From Aquisediminimonas sp043786595 (GTDB lineage Bacteria; Pseudomonadota; Alphaproteobacteria; Sphingomonadales; Sphingomonadaceae), in the NCBI GenBank assembly GCA_043786595.1, contig JAYVVW010000220.1, forward strand, positions 1 through 8,517: a stretch of 8,517 nucleotides of DNA, in the 5' to 3' direction. The position numbers and the translations under genes were made by a program. This document shows, in pieces, positions 1 to 5,972 of the stretch (within the stretch, counting starts at the first letter, position 1; each line of letters starts with the position of its first letter). The notes under the pieces are model-generated. The model searched no databases, was not told the DNA's origin, and saw nothing but the letters and a program-made list of their open reading frames with translations.

Positions 1-12
1 ATGTGGCCGAAG

Positions 13-37
13 TTCATCCTGAGCGAAGTCGATGGGC
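13..37 (+). repeat. Single palindromic repeat unit downstream of the acyl-CoA dehydrogenase
   Basis: The core GAGCGAAGTCGA (21-32) is flanked by CATC (15-18) and GATG (31-34), which can pair to form a short stem. The same 12-base core occurs on the minus strand inside thiD (6848-6859). It lies just past the acyl-CoA dehydrogenase stop, a usual position for REP-like units. A partner unit may lie beyond the left edge. Nothing else is recognisable in bases 1-61. Confidence 0.55.
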
Positions 38-61
38 TCGGGAAGGCGGATCGTTGTCCCC

Positions 62-1228
62 CTACCCCCCAAATAATTGTCGCCCTGCAAGATCGAGCAT
101 GATTTCTTCTGACCCGCCACCGATCGCGTTGACGCGCACTTCGCGGTAGATCCGCTCAACCTTTGACCCGGTGATGTACGATGCGCCGCCGAGTACCTGC
201 GCCGCCTCGCGCGCGACGCTTTCCAGCATCCGCGTCGCCTGCACCTTGAGCATCGCGAAATCGGCGGGCTGGTCGCGCCCATTCTGCACCTGCCACGCAC
301 AGAGATCGACCCAGGCCTGCGTTGTGCCAATCTGCCGCGCCATATCAGCCAGCTTGATCCGGATTGATTGATGCTTGATCAGCGGCTTGCCAAAGGTTTC
401 GCGCTGTACCGCCCAGTCGGCGGCTTCTTTCAAACAGACGCGCGCGAAAGCACAGCATCCCATCGCCATGCCCAGCCGCTCGCTATTAAAATTGCGCATG
501 ATCCCGATGAAGCCTGCGTTTTCGGCACCAATCAGATTTTCAAGCGGCACTTCGACATCATCGAAATGGATCGCAGCGGTATCCGAACAGCGCCACCCCA
601 TCTTGTCGAGCCGCGTGCGCGAAACGCCTTTTGATGCCATGTCGATCAGCAGTAGCGAAACGCCGCGCGCGCCCTCTCCGCCGGTTCGCACCGCTGCGGT
701 CAGATAGTCGGCACGCATTCCCGATGTGATGAAAATTTTCGATCCGTTGACGATATAGTGATCGCCCGCGCGCCGTGCGGTTGTTTTAAGATTGGCAACG
801 TCGGAACCGCCCGATGGTTCGGTAATCCCCAGCGCGATGATCTTGTCACCCGCCAGTACCGGTGGTGCAACCGCGCGCTTCATCGCGTCACTGCCAAGTG
901 CGAGGATCGGCGGCAAACCAATGCCGTGCGTCATCAGCGACGCACCGAGCCCGCCTGCACCCACCGACGCTAACTCTTCGGTTTGTGTCAGCGCGTGGAA
1001 AATATCAAAGCCAGCGCTATACCCGCCGTATTCTTCGGGATAGCGCAGCCCGAGGATGCCCGCCGCTGCCTTTTTATGAAGTTCGCGCGGCAATTCGCCT
1101 TCGACTTCCCACCGGTCAATATGCGGCGCGACTTCGCGTGCGACGAAGCGGCGCACCGACTGCGCGAGGGCCTCATGCGTCTCGTCGTAATAGGGTGACC
1201 GCGCACGCCATGCTTCAAACGCGTTCAC
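62..1228 (-). CDS. Acyl-CoA dehydrogenase family flavoprotein
   Basis: This FAD enzyme would oxidise an acyl-CoA to the 2,3-enoyl-CoA and pass electrons to ETF; the substrate cannot be read from sequence. With the GTG start at 1228 it is 388 residues, a normal length. The N-terminal helical domain comes first, then the FAD/substrate motif GITEPSGGSDVANL (about residues 134-147), the middle beta domain (SKIFITSG), and the C-terminal helices with RETFGKPL and VLGGASY. The tail reads IGGGSEEIM, so the Glu used by medium- and short-chain enzymes is Gly here. A Glu in NSERL (residue 250) sits where isovaleryl- and long-chain enzymes carry their base. The frame is open to 1330, but GTG at 1228 overlaps the upstream DUF2177 stop as GTGA, which favours this start; GTG at 1243 is an alternative. 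Neither has a strong ribosome binding site. The family is certain, the substrate is not. Confidence 0.93.
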   Translation of the reverse strand: MNAFEAWRARSPYYDETHEALAQSVRRFVAREVAPHIDRWEVEGELPRELHKKAAAGILGLRYPEEYGGYSAGFDIFHALTQTEELASVGAGGLGASLMTHGIGLPPILALGSDAMKRAVAPPVLAGDKIIALGITEPSGGSDVANLKTTARRAGDHYIVNGSKIFITSGMRADYLTAAVRTGGEGARGVSLLLIDMASKGVSRTRLDKMGWRCSDTAAIHFDDVEVPLENLIGAENAGFIGIMRNFNSERLGMAMGCCAFARVCLKEAADWAVQRETFGKPLIKHQSIRIKLADMARQIGTTQAWVDLCAWQVQNGRDQPADFAMLKVQATRMLESVAREAAQVLGGASYITGSKVERIYREVRVNAIGGGSEEIMLDLAGRQLFGG

Positions 1229-1635
1229 CGGTTTGTAATCCACTGCGTCACGACAAAACCGCCCGTTGCGGCAAGCCCGGTGAGGACAGTGCCCCAGATC
1301 ATATCGAACACCGTGACTTTGAGGCTCCACACTTTGAGCGTGGCGTAATTGGTCAGATCATAGGTCATGTAACAAAAGAAACCGAGCATCGCGCCCTGGA
1401 TCAGCGCGGTCTGCCAGCGCCCGCTTTGGAGTGCCGGCATCACCGCAAAAATCATGATGCCAAGGATGTAGAGCAGGTAAAACGCCACCGCCGGTCCCCA
1501 GCGCAACCCCTTCATCAGCAGTTCGCCAATCTCGGGCTGATACAACCGCGTGTACATCGTCCGCAGCCAGACGCTATCGATCAGTGCGAACGATAGGCCC
1601 GTCGCGATGTAGCCGATAAGCAATTTGATCAGCAT
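1225..1635 (-). CDS. DUF2177 family small integral membrane protein
   Basis: This is a 136-residue membrane protein of unknown function. Four hydrophobic segments are visible: about residues 5-24, 47-69, 79-102 and 110-133. Between the third and fourth is the YDLTNYATLK stretch typical of DUF2177 proteins, and their usual length is similar. The ATG at 1635 has a good ribosome binding site (AAGGGAG, about 8 bases upstream). The stop codon overlaps the GTG start of the acyl-CoA dehydrogenase (GTGA, 1225-1228), so the two are probably translated together. The gene starts about 180 bp after folP, across a palindromic element, so it may have its own promoter or be insulated from folP. No catalytic or ligand residues can be assigned. 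Confidence 0.88.
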   Translation of the reverse strand: MLIKLLIGYIATGLSFALIDSVWLRTMYTRLYQPEIGELLMKGLRWGPAVAFYLLYILGIMIFAVMPALQSGRWQTALIQGAMLGFFCYMTYDLTNYATLKVWSLKVTVFDMIWGTVLTGLAATGGFVVTQWITNR

Positions 1636-1678
1636 GTCTGCCGCTCCCTTGTTTGAAAAATGACAAACTGAATTTCGT

Positions 1679-1790
1679 CCGTTTGTCCTGAGTAGAGACT
1701 GAGCTTGTCGAAGTCTCGTATCGAAGGGCGCTTGGGGCCGTGATTCGAGACGGGTCTTCGACAGGCTCAGCCCCTCCTCACCACAAACGG
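1679..1790. repeat. Intergenic 112-bp palindromic element (REP pair, BIME-like)
   Basis: The element lies between folP and the DUF2177 gene. Its ends are inverted repeats: CCGTTTGTCCTGAG (1679-1692) and CTCACCACAAACGG (1777-1790), 12 of 14 positions matching. Inside are two REP-like units in opposite orientation. One has the core GAGCTTGTCGA (1701-1711, plus strand) enclosed by a 6-bp GAGACT/AGTCTC stem. The other has GAGCCTGTCGA (1758-1768, minus strand) enclosed by GGG/CCC. The ends resemble those of the element inside thiD (6803-6870). It could act as a transcription terminator or mRNA stabiliser after folP, but there is no clear U-tract. The rest of the 1636-1816 gap shows only the DUF2177 ribosome binding site. 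Confidence 0.75.
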
Positions 1791-1816
1791 AGCGGTAAAC
1801 TCAGACCTGTCATACC

Positions 1817-2926
1817 CTAACTTACAGAAAGCGCAGCATCGCGCATTCCGCGCCAGATGTGAAGCGCTTGCGCGGTTTCGTAAACGTCGTGGACACGCAG
1901 TAGCTGTACGCCCTGTTCAGCACCCTTGAGCGCGAGTGCGATGCTGCCGCCAAGGCGAGCCTCAACCGGCGCTTCGTTCGAAAGTGCACCGATCAAGCGC
2001 TTGCGGCTTGCGCCGAGCAGGACGGGGCAACCCAGCGTGTGAAACAGCGCGAGGCCATTGAGCAGTGCCAAATTGGCACTTACCGATTTTCCAAAACCGA
2101 TGCCGGGATCGACGATGATCTTGTCGCGCGCGATGCCTGCGGCCACGACCGCCGCGATCCGCGCCTCAAGCCAGTCGAACACATCGGTCAGCACGTCGCT
2201 GTAACTGGCATTGCCATGCGGATCGCTGGCAGTCCCCGGAAAATGCATCAGAACAACGGGGCACCCCGCCGCCGCCACAATCGCCACCGCGCGGTCATCA
2301 AATAGCAAGGCCGACACGTCGTTGACGAGTGTCGCTCCGCGCGACAGCGCCGCCTCCATCACCGCAGCTTTGCGCGTGTCGATCGAGATTGCGGTGCCGC
2401 TCTGCGCCAATCGCTCGATCACCGGCGCAACGCGCGCAATTTCATCCTGCTCCCAAACCGAAGGAGCACCCGGTCGCGTCGATTCGCCGCCAATGTCGAT
2501 AATCGCTGCACCTTGCGCGCACAGATCGACGGCGGCTGCGGCGGCACCTGCGGCATCGCTCAGATAGTCGCTGCCGCCTGAAAAACTGTCGGGCGTCATG
2601 TTGAGGATACCCATCACCTGCGGCTGATCGAGCCGGATGATCCGCTCGCCGAGCGTCAGCGCCACGCGCGGCGACTTTGCATATCTGATCGCGACCTCCG
2701 CCTGCGCCTGTTGTCCGGGCGAAAGTGCGGCGAGATAGGCGTCCGTTTCGCTGATCGGCACCAGACGATTGCCAACGCGCTTGCCGCCGTCGACCGCGAT
2801 CACATCCCACGCGCTGAAAAACTGCATCCCGCCTGCAAGCCGCGCAAACTGGCCATCAAGCCCGAACGGCGCATCAATGAAAGCCGTTGGCCGGAAATAC
2901 AGCTTGGCAGAAAGCGAGGGCGTCAA
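1817..2926 (-). CDS. folP: Dihydropteroate synthase with an N-terminal extension
   Basis: This enzyme condenses 6-hydroxymethyl-7,8-dihydropterin diphosphate with p-aminobenzoate to give 7,8-dihydropteroate in cytosolic folate synthesis; it is the sulfonamide target family. At 369 residues it is about 100 longer than typical enzymes. The TIM-barrel part begins near residue 103: MGILNMTPDSFSGG (105-118), GGESTRPGA (146-154), DTRK (183-186), ND (202-203), DPGIGFGKS (273-281), GASRKR (305-310) and the final RVHD (344-347). The pterin-site and pABA-loop motifs are intact. The start is TTG at 2926, overlapping the ccrM stop as TTGA. The next ATG would be residue 34, inside a stretch (LYFRPTAF...LAGG) that reads as genuine protein, so TTG is preferred. 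Translation is probably coupled to ccrM. The role of the extension is unknown to me. Confidence 0.95.
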   Translation of the reverse strand: MTPSLSAKLYFRPTAFIDAPFGLDGQFARLAGGMQFFSAWDVIAVDGGKRVGNRLVPISETDAYLAALSPGQQAQAEVAIRYAKSPRVALTLGERIIRLDQPQVMGILNMTPDSFSGGSDYLSDAAGAAAAAVDLCAQGAAIIDIGGESTRPGAPSVWEQDEIARVAPVIERLAQSGTAISIDTRKAAVMEAALSRGATLVNDVSALLFDDRAVAIVAAAGCPVVLMHFPGTASDPHGNASYSDVLTDVFDWLEARIAAVVAAGIARDKIIVDPGIGFGKSVSANLALLNGLALFHTLGCPVLLGASRKRLIGALSNEAPVEARLGGSIALALKGAEQGVQLLRVHDVYETAQALHIWRGMRDAALSVS

Positions 2927-4041
2927 GGCTGCGTCGCGAGCAAATAAGTCTGGCGCAGCACATCAATCGGCTTGAGGCCGTCAGCGGCTTCATAATGCCA
3001 AAATGTCCAGCCATTACAGCTTGGTGCACGCTGCAACACCGCGCCAATCTTGTGGATCGAACCGCTTTCACCGTCGATCAGCAGCGAACCGTCGGCGCGG
3101 ACATGCGCCCGCCAGCGCCGCTTGCTGTCACAAATGACGGTTCCGGGCGCGACATAGCCCGTTTCAACGAGCGTCCCGAACGCAACGCGCGGCGCGGCGG
3201 TGGGCGATTGCATCGTCTTGACCGACGATTCGTCAAGCGGGAGTGCGGCCGCGATCCGTTCAAGCGCGACATCGACATAGTCGGGCTCGCGTTCAATGCC
3301 GATGAAGTGGCGCTGCAACCGCTTGGCCACCGCACCTGTCGTTCCCGTGCCGAAAAAGGGATCAAGCACGATATCGCCGGGTTTGGTACAGGCGAGCAGA
3401 ATTCGGTAAAGCAGCGCTTCGGGCTTTTGCGTTGGATGCGCCTTGGTGCCACCGCGCTTGATCCGTTCGGCCCCGCCGCAAATTGGGAAGCTCCAGTCCG
3501 AACGCATCTGCAGTTCGTCGTTAAGCGTCTTCATCGCACGGTAATTGAACGTGTAGCGCGCATCCTCACCCTTTGACGCCCAGATCAATGTTTCATGCGC
3601 GTTGGTAAAGCGCGTGCCCTTGAAATTGGGCATCGGGTTTGCCTTGCGCCAGATGATGTCGTTGAGGATCCAGAAACCGGTATCCTGAAGCACCGATCCA
3701 ACGCGGAAAATATTGTGATAGCTGCCAATCACCCACAACGTGCCATTGGGCTTGAGAATGCGGCGCGCCTCTTTCATCCATGCGCGGCTGAACGCGTCAT
3801 AGACGGCGTTGCTGTCAAATTTGTCCCAGTCATTATCAACCGCATCAACGCGCCCGCCTTCGGGGCGGTACAGATCGCCGCCAAGCTGAAGATTATACGG
3901 CGGGTCGGCGAACACCATGTCGACACACGCATCGGGGAGCGCGGCCATCGCGGCGACGCAATCATCCATGATGATCTGGTTAAGCGGCAGCTCCGCTGGC
4001 TTGCTCACTTCAGCCAGTCTGGCGCGTTCCATCAGCTTCAT
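2923..4041 (-). CDS. ccrM: Cell-cycle regulated adenine DNA methyltransferase (GANTC-specific, CcrM type)
   Basis: A beta-class N6-adenine methyltransferase that, by family, methylates the A of GANTC and times cell-cycle transcription in alphaproteobacteria. From ATG 4041 it has 372 residues: catalytic motif DPPYNLQL (46-53), SYHNIFRVG, NDIIWRKANPMPNFKGTRF (about 127-145), HPTQKP (202-207), and the S-adenosylmethionine motif DPFFGTGTTG (227-236). A C-terminal module (about 285-372) contains GSIHKIGA and CNGWTFWHY. This tail is characteristic of CcrM rather than of restriction enzymes, and there is no nuclease gene nearby. An in-frame TTG at 4053 would add four residues; ATG 4041 has a G-run (GGGGGG, 4045-4050) upstream and is preferred. 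The stop overlaps the folP start. Two GANTC sites lie in its leader, suggesting self-regulation by methylation. Specificity is inferred from family resemblance. Confidence 0.95.
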   Translation of the reverse strand: MKLMERARLAEVSKPAELPLNQIIMDDCVAAMAALPDACVDMVFADPPYNLQLGGDLYRPEGGRVDAVDNDWDKFDSNAVYDAFSRAWMKEARRILKPNGTLWVIGSYHNIFRVGSVLQDTGFWILNDIIWRKANPMPNFKGTRFTNAHETLIWASKGEDARYTFNYRAMKTLNDELQMRSDWSFPICGGAERIKRGGTKAHPTQKPEALLYRILLACTKPGDIVLDPFFGTGTTGAVAKRLQRHFIGIEREPDYVDVALERIAAALPLDESSVKTMQSPTAAPRVAFGTLVETGYVAPGTVICDSKRRWRAHVRADGSLLIDGESGSIHKIGAVLQRAPSCNGWTFWHYEAADGLKPIDVLRQTYLLATQP

Positions 4042-4074
4042 CTTGCCCCCCAATTCACTCTTGCGGACATGCGT

Positions 4075-4089
4075 GAGTCATGCGGACTC
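4075..4089 (-). promoter_or_regulatory. Paired GANTC methylation sites in the ccrM leader
   Basis: GAGTC (4075-4079) and GACTC (4085-4089) lie 34 and 44 bases upstream of the ccrM ATG, with starts 10 bp apart. They are substrates of the enzyme encoded next door. In Caulobacter the ccrM leader also carries GANTC sites whose methylation state affects transcription (established knowledge), so the arrangement suggests feedback. A third GACTC (4221-4225) overlaps the rnhB stop codon. A promoter was not assigned with confidence. Confidence 0.6.
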
Positions 4090-4114
4090 GCGGGTCAAGT
4101 GTTCTGGTTAATTG

Positions 4115-4142
4115 AAAAGGTTAACAAAGCCGTTAACCTTTT
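4115..4142. promoter_or_regulatory. Perfect inverted repeat with TTAA half-sites upstream of ccrM
   Basis: AAAAGGTTAAC (4115-4125) and GTTAACCTTTT (4132-4142) form a perfect 11-bp inverted repeat with a 6-base loop. It contains two TTAA tetramers separated by 8 bases; a third TTAA (4108-4111) is 9 bases from its neighbour. CtrA recognises TTAA-N7-TTAA, so the half-sites fit but the spacing does not. It lies 74-101 bases before the ccrM ATG, suitable for an operator. It could instead be a weak AT-rich terminator after rnhB. The remaining bases to 4223 show nothing convincing. Confidence 0.45.
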
Positions 4143-4223
4143 TAGAACGAAGCCAGACTGACACGACATGTTGATCTCAACTGTCCCCGGCTTCACAATT
4201 TGTTGTGGTGTGTCACCGACGAC

Positions 4224-4805
4224 TCACTTGACAAAATAATGTTGGGCAACGGGTGCAAATGACCGGCGGTGGATCGGCGATGGCCCCAACCGCGCCAAAG
4301 CCGCCAGATGCACCGCCGAGCCGTAACCCTTGTTCGACGCCCAGCCAAAGCCGGGATGATCGACATCCGCCGCGATCATGATTCGGTCGCGATACTCCTT
4401 GGCGATGATGCTTGCAGCGGAGATGCAGGGATGGATTGCGTCACCGCCGATGACTGCGGTCGCCGACCATTCCCATCTGGGCAGTCGATTCCCATCGACG
4501 AGAATATGTCTGGGCGCACACGGCAAGGCCGCCACCGCGCGCGTCATCGCAAGCAAGGTCGCCTGCAAGATATTGATCTCGTCGATCTCGACGTGCGTCG
4601 CAACGCCGATGCCGACATGGCACGAACCAAGAATCTGCGCCTCAAGCACCGCACGGCGTTTGGCGCTAAGTTTTTTGCTATCGTCAAGCCCCGCAATCCC
4701 CTGCGCGCAGAGGATAACAGCCGCCGCAACCACCGGCCCCGCAAGCGGCCCGCGCCCGGCTTCATCAACGCCTGCGATTGGCTGACCTTTTCCAAGCTCA
4801 TTCAT
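4224..4805 (-). CDS. rnhB: Ribonuclease HII
   Basis: It cleaves the RNA strand of RNA/DNA hybrids and removes single ribonucleotides misincorporated in DNA. At 193 residues it has family-typical length. The metal-binding residues are all present: D14 and E15 in GVDEAGRGPLAGP, D104 in VDGN, and D122 in GGDAIHPCISAASIIAK. DSKKL (42-46), EIDEINILQ (73-81), NKGYG (158-162) and PIHRRSF (177-183) follow in order. The first nine codons (MNELGKGQP) have no strong ribosome binding site upstream and probably came from inserted DNA: the codons for IAGVDE (4761-4778) occur again at 5635-5652, where an older start seems to remain. The gene begins 23 bases after the stop of the unknown secreted-protein gene, so it is probably co-transcribed with it. 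The protein should be functional. Confidence 0.95.
   Translation of the reverse strand: MNELGKGQPIAGVDEAGRGPLAGPVVAAAVILCAQGIAGLDDSKKLSAKRRAVLEAQILGSCHVGIGVATHVEIDEINILQATLLAMTRAVAALPCAPRHILVDGNRLPRWEWSATAVIGGDAIHPCISAASIIAKEYRDRIMIAADVDHPGFGWASNKGYGSAVHLAALARLGPSPIHRRSFAPVAQHYFVK
4761..4778 (-). repeat. 18-bp direct repeat, copy inside rnhB
   Basis: ATCGCAGGCGTTGATGAA on the minus strand encodes IAGVDE of RNase HII, including two catalytic residues. An identical copy in the same orientation lies at 5635-5652. The match stops exactly at both ends (bases 4760 and 4779 differ from 5634 and 5653). The repeats bound 856 bases that hold one gene. An exact 18-base match in a window this size is unlikely by chance. 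Confidence 0.8.
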
Positions 4806-4828
4806 TTCGTTTGAATGATCATTCTACA

Positions 4829-5533
4829 TCAACGGACTTCGGGAAGGAGTTTAACCTTTGTACTTGCCAAATTCGTGAAAGCACCGCCGTCACCATCTGC
4901 CGTAAACCGTACCTCAACCTCAGCGGTTCGGCCGCAAGTTGTAACTGGCCAGATTTCCCGCCACGAACCCTTGTACCGATTGCCGAAGATTTCAGGGGCT
5001 AGATCAGCTTCCTCTTCTGCAATCCGAGTGACGCCCAATGTAGCATCTGTACCTATACAAGAAATTTTAGCGCGCCGCATTGCATCTTTTGCCCCCAAGA
5101 TTGCCAAAGGAAAGGTGTCCCCTATTAACGTCTCATTGGCGTTTGATCTGCCGCGATTTGTGCGAAAGACAAAGAGAGCGTCGTCTGATTGCCGAACCAC
5201 GGTATAGCGGACGACGTCGGCGTCACAATTTGGATGTAGAACGACGACCGTCCAAGCATTTTTGGTCTGCCCGCTCATAATGGCATTAAAAACAAACGGC
5301 ACGGCGGTCGCAGGCACCACTGTTTCAACGATGGCCGAAGTCGGGATGCAGCCGCCTTTGCTCTTTTGCGCCGCCAAAGCGCTCTTCATAACTTCGCTGA
5401 TCAGAACAGCGGTTACCGGCGGCGGCGCGGCAGCATTCCATTCCTTCAACCGTTCAAGCACCAGTGGGTGCTGCGCTCCAGCGGATGTTGGTAGAAGAAT
5501 CACCAGCATTATCGCTAAATATATACCCCGCAT
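4829..5533 (-). CDS. Secreted/periplasmic protein of unknown function with an internal duplication
   Basis: I do not recognise a named family. The 234-residue product begins with a classic signal peptide (MRGIYLAIMLVILLPTSAGA, likely cleavage after A20), so it should be exported. The mature part contains two repeats offset by exactly 97 residues: C62-x31-W94-x8-C103 and C159-x31-W191-x8-C200, with CIPTSA matching CIGTDA. These are the only four cysteines, which suggests one disulfide per repeat. No catalytic motif or lipobox is visible. The ATG at 5533 has a good ribosome binding site (AGGAAG). The gene is AT-richer than its neighbours (sampled 60-base stretches about 45-57% GC, against about 62% in rnhB) and sits between 18-bp direct repeats, which together suggest it arrived later. 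It ends 23 bases before rnhB. Confidence 0.8.
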   Translation of the reverse strand: MRGIYLAIMLVILLPTSAGAQHPLVLERLKEWNAAAPPPVTAVLISEVMKSALAAQKSKGGCIPTSAIVETVVPATAVPFVFNAIMSGQTKNAWTVVVLHPNCDADVVRYTVVRQSDDALFVFRTNRGRSNANETLIGDTFPLAILGAKDAMRRAKISCIGTDATLGVTRIAEEEADLAPEIFGNRYKGSWREIWPVTTCGRTAEVEVRFTADGDGGAFTNLASTKVKLLPEVR

Positions 5534-5595
5534 TAAACTTCCTGTTCGTTAGATGGTGTTCAATCACGATGGATTAACTTGGGTTGTGGGCATTG

Positions 5596-5658
5596 TCAGC
5601 CTGTAAAAGTCGGTTGCAGCATAATAACGACGCTTTCATCAACGCCTGCGATCAACAT
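5596..5658 (-). pseudogene. Relic of an earlier rnhB 5' end
   Basis: From an ATG at 5656-5658 the minus strand reads MLIAGVDE, in frame with the 18-bp repeat at 5635-5652. It then diverges (SVVIMLQPTFTG) and stops at 5596-5598. MLIAGVDE followed by AGRGPLAGP would be a normal RNase HII N-terminus. This ATG overlaps the stop codon of the ABM-like gene (ATGTTGA), as in a translationally coupled pair. I read it as the ancestral rnhB start, cut off from the gene body by the insertion. The 20-codon frame is unlikely to be functional. The other bases between 5534 and 5651 presumably hold the promoter of the secreted-protein gene, but no clear box is visible. Confidence 0.6.
5635..5652 (-). repeat. 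18-bp direct repeat, upstream copy
   Basis: This copy is identical and in the same orientation as 4761-4778 inside rnhB. It begins at the last base of the ABM-like gene's stop codon and marks the far end of the putative inserted segment. Confidence 0.8.
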
Positions 5659-5954
5659 GGCTCAGGCAACCACTGCGTTTCGAGCAAATCCATTTCGCGA
5701 CGCTGAACCAATTCCATAATGCAATCAGCGAATGGATCAAAAATATCGGGCCGAATGCGCTTGGCAAAAGCCTTGTCACGCGTTTCGCGATCGGGCCAGC
5801 GTGCAAATCCGTGAAAAATGCCGTCGTCACTTTTGAAAAGCGCCGAACCCAACGATCCTTCACCGCGCAGCGCTTGGGTTCCCGCCGACCACAGACGCGC
5901 GAATTCGTCCTCGCAGCCTGTCTTGACGACCCATTCAAAATAGATCGCGAACAT
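5652..5954 (-). CDS. Small ABM-like (antibiotic biosynthesis monooxygenase fold) protein
   Basis: A 100-residue cytosolic protein with no signal peptide. The N-terminal strand MFAIYFEWVVKTG, a helix starting EDEFARLWSAG, the strand GSALFKSDDGIFHGFARWPD, and a helix around RETRDKAFAKRIRPD fit the dimeric alpha/beta-barrel (ABM, ferredoxin-like) pattern. Its length is typical for that fold. Family members are small oxygenases or stress proteins with varied substrates, so no reaction can be assigned. The ATG at 5954 has a strong ribosome binding site (GGGGAG) and follows the thiD stop by 18 bases, so it is very probably in the thiD operon. Its TGA stop overlaps an ATG at 5658 that appears to be an old rnhB start. 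The superfamily assignment is by pattern only. Confidence 0.75.
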   Translation of the reverse strand: MFAIYFEWVVKTGCEDEFARLWSAGTQALRGEGSLGSALFKSDDGIFHGFARWPDRETRDKAFAKRIRPDIFDPFADCIMELVQRREMDLLETQWLPEPC

Positions 5955-5972
5955 CGCTCACTCCCCGATCCG

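Noticed and set aside
1229..1330. Extension of the acyl-CoA dehydrogenase to an upstream ATG at 1330
   Set aside because: It would overlap the DUF2177 coding region by about 100 bp and the extra residues do not look like the family.
862..1596. Long open frame on the plus strand opposite the acyl-CoA dehydrogenase and DUF2177 genes
   Set aside because: Its product is Arg/His-rich with no recognisable motif and lies antisense to two well-supported genes; this is typical of GC-rich shadow frames.
2887..3576. Plus-strand open frame of 229 codons opposite ccrM
   Set aside because: The minus strand here encodes conserved CcrM motifs and the plus product resembles no protein family.
2923..4041. 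Restriction-modification system around the methyltransferase
   Set aside because: The CcrM-specific C-terminal domain, the housekeeping neighbours and the absence of a nuclease gene point to a solitary cell-cycle enzyme.
4108..4137. Canonical CtrA binding site
   Set aside because: TTAA half-sites are present but spaced 8 and 9 bases apart instead of 7, so only a tentative regulatory call was made.
3595..4161. Plus-strand frame reaching through the ccrM leader
   Set aside because: Mostly antisense to ccrM with no ribosome binding site or motif support.
4813..4824. 12-bp palindrome GAATGATCATTC just upstream of rnhB
   Set aside because: Perfect, but short and AT-rich with no second copy in the window; it could be chance or a trace of the insertion.
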